DNA from: Bacillota bacterium
Lineage (GTDB): Bacteria > Bacillota > Tb-RUG-66
Length of the DNA stretch: 6,737 nucleotides
Reading direction: 5' to 3'
NCBI GenBank assembly: GCA_016288255.1
Contig: JAEEYS010000078.1
Span: 1-6,737 of the forward strand
A program made the translations under genes and the position numbers. This document shows positions 6,222-6,737 of this stretch, in pieces; position 1 is the first letter of the stretch; every line of letters starts with the position of its first letter. The notes beneath the pieces are model-generated. The model was given only the letters and a program-made list of their open reading frames with translations, searched no databases and was not told where the DNA came from.

Positions 6222-6296
6222 GCGAAAGTAGCTCAGTGGTAGAGCATCGCCTTGCCAAGGCGGGGGTCGCGAGTTCGAATCTCGTCTTTCGCTCCA
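6222..6296 (+). tRNA. tRNA-Gly (anticodon GCC)
   Basis: Complete 75-nt cloverleaf. The acceptor stem GCGAAAG pairs with CTTTCGC, followed by discriminator T and encoded CCA. The anticodon stem TCGCC/GGCGG (one T-G pair) encloses TTGCCAA, giving anticodon GCC for GGC/GGU codons. It stands alone with its own promoter and terminator, unlike the clustered tRNA-Gly-TCC at 60-133. Confidence 0.97.
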
Positions 6297-6305
6297 TCGC
6301 AAATA

Positions 6306-6333
6306 ACCTCGACTGGTCGGTCGAGGTGTTTTT
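6306..6333 (+). terminator. terminator of tRNA-Gly-GCC
   Basis: A perfect 8-bp stem, ACCTCGAC (6306-6313) and GTCGAGGT (6320-6327), has a 6-nt loop and is followed by GTTTTT. It lies 9 nt after the tRNA CCA end and closes a one-gene transcription unit. Confidence 0.85.
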
Positions 6334-6363
6334 ATGATTGAACAAAGAAAAGGGACGCTTTTT

Positions 6364-6553
6364 ATGGTTCACTTAAACAGGGGAGCGCCTGTTTGAGCAT
6401 CTGTTTGAAGAGAAAAAAGAAATTCTTTTAAAATGCGGAAAAAAACAGCGGCTGCCCTTGTATAAAGAGATAATGTTAGGTAAAATAGGTTATAACTGGA
6501 TAGAAGGAACAAGCTGCTGCAAAAGGTTTTCGGATAAAAAAACAAAGCATTGA
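6364..6553 (+). pseudogene. possible frameshifted small ORF, unrecognised
   Basis: An open frame from 6377 to the TGA at 6551-6553 encodes 58 charged residues (for example LFEHLFEEKKEILLK and LYKEIMLGKIGYNWIEG) but has no start codon near its 5' end. An ATG at 6364 opens the neighbouring frame (MVHLNRG). A one-base change in the GGGG run at 6380-6383 would join the two into about 62 residues. A weak AAGGGA lies upstream of 6364. I do not recognise the peptide. It may be a decayed gene, a sequencing error or chance: the stretch is short and AT-rich. The -35 of the tig promoter candidate overlaps its end. Confidence 0.2.
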
Positions 6554-6580
6554 ATAAATGAGAGCATCAAGTTTTATAAA
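6550..6580 (+). promoter_or_regulatory. candidate promoter of tig
   Basis: TTGAAT (6550-6555) and TATAAA (6575-6580) have a 19-base spacer, longer than ideal. The -10 sits inside the inverted repeat AAGTTT-TAT-AAACTT (6569-6583). A second TATAAC-like box occurs at 6587-6592 without a good -35. This is a motif match only. Confidence 0.3.
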
Positions 6581-6604
6581 CTTTTATATAACTTATCAGG
6601 AACT

Positions 6605-6612
6605 TAAGGAGG
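6605..6612 (+). promoter_or_regulatory. ribosome binding site of tig
   Basis: TAAGGAGG, a near-perfect complement to the 16S rRNA 3' end, lies 8 nt upstream of the ATG at 6621. It supports that start and suggests strong translation, as expected for an abundant chaperone. Confidence 0.85.
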
Positions 6613-6620
6613 AAATCAAA

Positions 6621-6737
6621 ATGAATTCAAAGGTGGAAAATGTTGAAAAGAATAAAGTAAAATTAGAAATCGCTATTACACCGGAAGAATTTGAAACCGG
6701 ATTGCAAAGATCTTTCAATAAAAATAAAAACAGATTC
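6621..6737 (+). CDS. tig: trigger factor, N-terminal fragment (cut by window end)
   Basis: Only the first 39 codons are present. The peptide starts MNSKVENVEKNKVKLEI and continues with PEEFETGLQRSF and NKNKNRF. This matches the first strands and helix of the ribosome-binding domain of trigger factor in Gram-positive bacteria, where a V-E-K-L/V-E-K-N-K-V-K-L type start is usual. Trigger factor is a ribosome-associated chaperone and peptidyl-prolyl isomerase that meets nascent chains at the exit tunnel. The ribosome-contact signature (G-F-R-x-x-x-x-P) should come just after the window edge and cannot be checked. In many Firmicutes clpP and clpX follow tig. The call rests on a short stretch, but the match is characteristic. 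Confidence 0.82.
   Translation, partial: MNSKVENVEKNKVKLEIAITPEEFETGLQRSFNKNKNRF

Noticed and set aside
544..6296. Genomic island inserted at a tRNA gene
   Set aside because: The two protein genes lie between tRNA loci, but I find no integrase and no direct repeat of the tRNA-Leu 3' end downstream.
6009..6302. A 97-codon minus-strand open frame with RRDSNSRPPPWQGDALPLSY near its N-terminus
   Set aside because: It is the antisense of tRNA-Gly-GCC and its flanks. Peptides of this kind are a known artefact of translating tRNA genes backwards, and the tRNA with its promoter explains the sequence.

Overview
The window looks like chromosome of a low-to-medium GC Gram-positive bacterium, most likely a member of the Clostridia. 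The clues are purine-rich AGGAGG-type ribosome binding sites, a large tRNA cluster with encoded CCA ends, a secreted protein ending in three S-layer homology (SLH) domains, and a trigger-factor N-terminus of clostridial type. I cannot name the genus from sequence alone.

Layout, all genes on the + strand. Positions 1-627 hold a tRNA cluster in the order Pro (3' end only), Gly-TCC, Arg-TCT, His-GTG, Gln-TTG, Lys-TTT, Leu-TAG. It is closed by two successive intrinsic terminators (666-700 and 729-772). A gene-free leader of about 300 bases then precedes a two-gene unit. The first gene (1072-2778) is an AMP-forming acyl-CoA synthetase-type enzyme that starts at a GTG behind a strong ribosome binding site. 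After 34 bases comes the second gene (2813-5977), a 1054-residue exported protein with a signal peptide, a greatly expanded SGNH/GDSL hydrolase domain, two InlB-type repeats and three SLH domains. A bidirectional-looking terminator at 6015-6045 ends this unit.

Downstream, a near-consensus promoter (6157-6185) drives a single tRNA-Gly-GCC gene (6222-6296) with its own terminator. An AT-rich stretch follows that holds a possible frameshifted small gene remnant. The start of trigger factor (tig), cut by the window edge, begins at 6621.

How the genes may work together: the SLH protein is predicted to sit on the cell wall and hydrolyse an ester, and the cytoplasmic ligase could activate a released acid to its CoA thioester. 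This link is inferred only from the tandem arrangement and the families; neither substrate can be read from the sequence. The most unusual item is the surface hydrolase, whose SGNH blocks are spread over about 560 residues and which has Ala in place of the usual block II Gly. No CRISPR array, insertion sequence, prophage or clear defence system is visible.
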